From Oscillospiraceae bacterium (lineage in GTDB: Bacteria; Bacillota; Clostridia; Oscillospirales; Acutalibacteraceae), in assembly GCA_029098185.1 (NCBI GenBank), contig JAQXNV010000031.1, positions 1 through 34,200 on the forward strand: 34,200 nt of DNA, read 5' to 3'. The translations under genes and the position numbers were made by a program. Below the pieces are notes generated by a model that ran no database searches, was not told the origin of the DNA, and worked only from the letters and a program-made list of their open reading frames with translations. Position 1 is the stretch's first letter. The number at the start of each line of letters is the position of its first letter. This document shows, one piece after another, positions 31,973-34,200 of this stretch.

Positions 31973-34200
31973 TTACAGCTTTTTCAGCCGGGCAAAATTG
32001 GCCATGATCTTTTTGGTGCCCTCACTGTCAAAGGCGATCTCCAACAGTGTATCGTTGCCCATAGGCGTGGCGGAGAGCACCATGCCCTCACCGAAGGTCT
32101 TGTGCTGGACCTTGTCGCCGGGACGGAATTTTGCGGGCGCAGCCTTGCCCATGTTCTGGCCGAACCGGTGGGCCGCCGCCGTGGTTTTGCGTAGTTGCTC
32201 CGCAGCAGATGGCCCGGTGCTGGCCATAGGTTTGGCAAAGGGACGGGACCGGCTCACCGCGGTCAGCTCCGGGGGGATCTCCTGGAGGAACCGGGACGGC
32301 TTGTTCCGGGATGTGGAGCCAAAGATCATCCGGCTCTCTGCGTTGAGGATGTACAGTTCCTCCTTGGCTCGGGTGATGGCCACATAGGCCAGCCGCCGTT
32401 CTTCCTCCACTTCTTCTGGATCGAACATGGTCTGGATGCCGGGGAACACGCCTTCCTCAAAGCCGGGCAGGAACACCACCGGGAATTCCAGTCCCTTGGC
32501 GGCGTGCATCGTCATCATCACAACAGCGTCGCTGGCATCGTCCAGTTGGTCGATGTCCGTCATCAGGGAAACTTCCTCCAAAAAGCTGGATAAGGACGCT
32601 TCTTCGCCGTAGTCTGTTTCGTATTGGATCAGGTTGGAGGCCAGCTCATTGATGTTGTCGATCCGGTCCTCCGCTGTTTGGCTCATCTCGCTGTCCGACT
32701 GGACAAAGGCGATGTAATCGGTCTTTTCCAGCAAAAGCTGGTACAGCTCTTCCAGAGAAGTTTCCGGATCCTCGTTTGCCGCCATCAGTTCCTTCATCAT
32801 GGCAGCAAACGCCATCAGTTTGCCGGCAGAGCGCTTGAGCGGTTCGAATTCGTCGGCGTGGTCGATGACATAAAAGAGCGACTCTCCAATGGTCTGGGCG
32901 ATCTCCGATGCCACAGCCACAGTCCGGTCGCCGATGGCCCGCTTTGGCTGGTTGATGATCCGGCGCAGACGGATCTCATCGGTGGGATTGTTGATGACGC
33001 TGAGATAAGCGATCATGTCCCGGATCTCCTTGCGCTCGTAAAAGCGCAGACCGCCGAGCATCCGATAGGGAATGCCGCTTTTTGCAAAGACGGTTTCCAG
33101 TGCGCTGGACTGCGCGTTGGTGCGGTAGAGCACCGCGAAATCGCGATAGGGGCGCTTTTCGCGGATTTTCAGTTCCATGATTTTATCGACAATATATTTT
33201 GCCTCGTCGATCGCGTTGTCCAGCTTGCGCAGCACGATTTTTTCTCCCGCACCGCGCTTGCTCCACAGTTCTTTCCCGCGGCGGCCGAAATTGTTGCGAA
33301 TGATGTTGTTTGCTGCGTTCAAAATTGTTTCGCTTGAGCGGTAATTTTGCTCGAGCTTGACGATTTGCGCCTGCGGATAGGAGCGGTCAAAATGGAGAAT
33401 GTTCTCGATGGTCGCACCGCGGAATTTGTAAATACTCTGATCGTCGTCGCCGACAACCATCAGATTGCGGTATTTGTCGCTGAGCAGGGCCGTGAGAACA
33501 AACTGCGCGTGGTTGGTGTCTTGAAACTCGTCCACGCAGACATAGCGGAACCGGTTTTGATAGTATTCTCTTGCCTCTGTATCCCGGCGCAGCAGGCGCA
33601 CGGTTTGCATGATGATGTCGTCAAAATCCAGCGCGTTGGCGTCTGTCAGCTTTTTCTGATACAGCTCATAGGTGACGGCAATCTGTCCCATACGGAAATC
33701 GCTGCCCGCCGATGCGGAATATTTCTCAGCGTCGATTAGCTGATCCTTGGCGCGGCTGATGGCGTTGATCACGGTTTTGATCGGAAGCTGCCTGTCGTCA
33801 ATATTCAGCTGCTTCATGCATTCCGCGATCAGCTTTTTGGAATCGTTGGCATCATAAATCGTAAAGCCCGGGGTGTAGCCGATGCGCTCGCCGTATTTGC
33901 GGAGAATCCGCACACAGACGGAATGAAAGGTGCCTGCCCAGATCTGATCGGCGCTCTCCTCGCCCACTGCCGCTTGCAGACGGCTTTTGATCTCATTCGC
34001 CGCTTTGTTGGTGAAGGTGATGGCGAGCAGCGCCCACGGCGGACAGACCTGCTCGGCGTATTGCTGCGCCGTGTGACGCATCAGCTCCCGGTCGCCGCTT
34101 TGGGTGATTTGCGCCAAAGCGCGGATTTCTTCTTCGGTGATTGTGTCAGGCACGCGCTCAGACTGATAGGCGTTGCCGTATTGCAGAATGAACGCGATAC
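31973..34200 (-). CDS. pcrA: UvrD/PcrA-type superfamily 1 DNA helicase, N-terminus beyond right edge
   Basis: ATP-dependent 3'-5' helicase of repair and replication restart. The frame is open through base 34200, giving about 741 residues; GTG 34153 is not a credible start because it lies inside the conserved N-terminal region. Visible motifs: Ia 'LAITFTNKAANEIKSRL', II 'YVCVDEFQDTN', III 'LMVVGDDDQSIYKFRGA', IV 'VKLEQNYRSSETILNAANN', V 'VVMMTMHAAKGLEFPVVFL' and VI 'RRLAYVAITRAKEELYIL'. The Walker A motif I should lie just beyond the window. The stretch before motif Ia ('FILQYGNAYQSERVPD') is the insert I associate with clostridial PcrA-like helicases. The C-terminal Tudor-like part ends 'LEIAFDSEGTKKIMANFARL'. 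Arg codon use shifts within the gene (see findings). Confidence 0.93.
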   Translation of the reverse strand, partial: IAFILQYGNAYQSERVPDTITEEEIRALAQITQSGDRELMRHTAQQYAEQVCPPWALLAITFTNKAANEIKSRLQAAVGEESADQIWAGTFHSVCVRILRKYGERIGYTPGFTIYDANDSKKLIAECMKQLNIDDRQLPIKTVINAISRAKDQLIDAEKYSASAGSDFRMGQIAVTYELYQKKLTDANALDFDDIIMQTVRLLRRDTEAREYYQNRFRYVCVDEFQDTNHAQFVLTALLSDKYRNLMVVGDDDQSIYKFRGATIENILHFDRSYPQAQIVKLEQNYRSSETILNAANNIIRNNFGRRGKELWSKRGAGEKIVLRKLDNAIDEAKYIVDKIMELKIREKRPYRDFAVLYRTNAQSSALETVFAKSGIPYRMLGGLRFYERKEIRDMIAYLSVINNPTDEIRLRRIINQPKRAIGDRTVAVASEIAQTIGESLFYVIDHADEFEPLKRSAGKLMAFAAMMKELMAANEDPETSLEELYQLLLEKTDYIAFVQSDSEMSQTAEDRIDNINELASNLIQYETDYGEEASLSSFLEEVSLMTDIDQLDDASDAVVMMTMHAAKGLEFPVVFLPGFEEGVFPGIQTMFDPEEVEEERRLAYVAITRAKEELYILNAESRMIFGSTSRNKPSRFLQEIPPELTAVSRSRPFAKPMASTGPSAAEQLRKTTAAAHRFGQNMGKAAPAKFRPGDKVQHKTFGEGMVLSATPMGNDTLLEIAFDSEGTKKIMANFARLKKL

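Noticed and set aside
1-34200. CRISPR array, tRNA or rRNA genes, insertion sequences, prophage or attachment sites
   Set aside because: No regular direct repeats with spacers, cloverleaf-like sequences, transposase-like proteins or terminal inverted repeats were seen on reading both strands.

Overview
The window looks like chromosomal core DNA from an anaerobic Firmicute of class Clostridia, most likely an Oscillospirales/Ruminococcaceae-type gut bacterium. This rests on moderately high GC with CGG/CTG/GCC-rich codon use, AGGAGG-type ribosome sites, extended -10 promoters, and Firmicute gene orders (yqeG-peptidase-efp; miaB-ylbF-mutS-mutL-miaA; yggS-sepF-ylmH-divIVA-ileS-lspA-rluD). Clostridial families also appear: a CD1247-type zinc-ribbon protein, an HPr-like protein without the active-site histidine, and a non-catalytic dockerin module. 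No rRNA, tRNA, CRISPR array, transposase, phage gene or origin was seen.

Layout. 1-777: end of a secreted fibronectin-III protein. 1054-4505: yqeG, a Xaa-Pro peptidase, efp, a CD1247-type protein and queH. 4554-4982 (minus): an unrecognised 142-residue protein. 5171-16764: a long same-strand run, miaB, ylbF, mutS, mutL, miaA, an HlyD-like protein, yggS, sepF, ylmH, divIVA, apparently driven by a strong promoter before miaB. 16842-19637: ileS with its own putative promoter. 19710-24044: lspA, a RluA-type pseudouridine synthase, comEA, a membrane-anchored dockerin protein and a hexapeptide-repeat protein. 24114-34200: short units on alternating strands: DUF1294, a GHL10 glycosyl hydrolase, mtaB, HPr-like, ABC-F, a helical-bundle protein, a TIM-barrel isomerase, nrdR, a Dabb protein, and pcrA/uvrD cut by the right edge. 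Most convergent pairs share a hairpin terminator.

How the genes work together. Translation quality dominates: QueH (queuosine, position 34), MiaA plus MiaB (ms2i6A37) and MtaB (ms2t6A37) all modify the tRNA anticodon loop, alongside EF-P, IleS, an ABC-F factor and a pseudouridine synthase. SepF and DivIVA serve division and polarity. MutS, MutL and PcrA serve DNA repair, and NrdR controls dNTP supply.

The most striking observation is an in-frame amber codon (9305-9307) inside otherwise intact mutS, just before the conserved THYHEL motif, which predicts loss of mismatch repair unless it is a sequence error. Two genes also show internal changes in composition or codon use (end of yggS; 5' half of pcrA), which suggests homologous replacement from relatives or an assembly chimera. 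Other points are a textbook NrdR box inside the nrdR promoter, an inverted repeat linking the ABC-F -35 region to its ribosome site, and a membrane-tethered dockerin protein abutting comEA. I did not find a convincing wholly new multi-gene system; most of the window is well-known housekeeping content.
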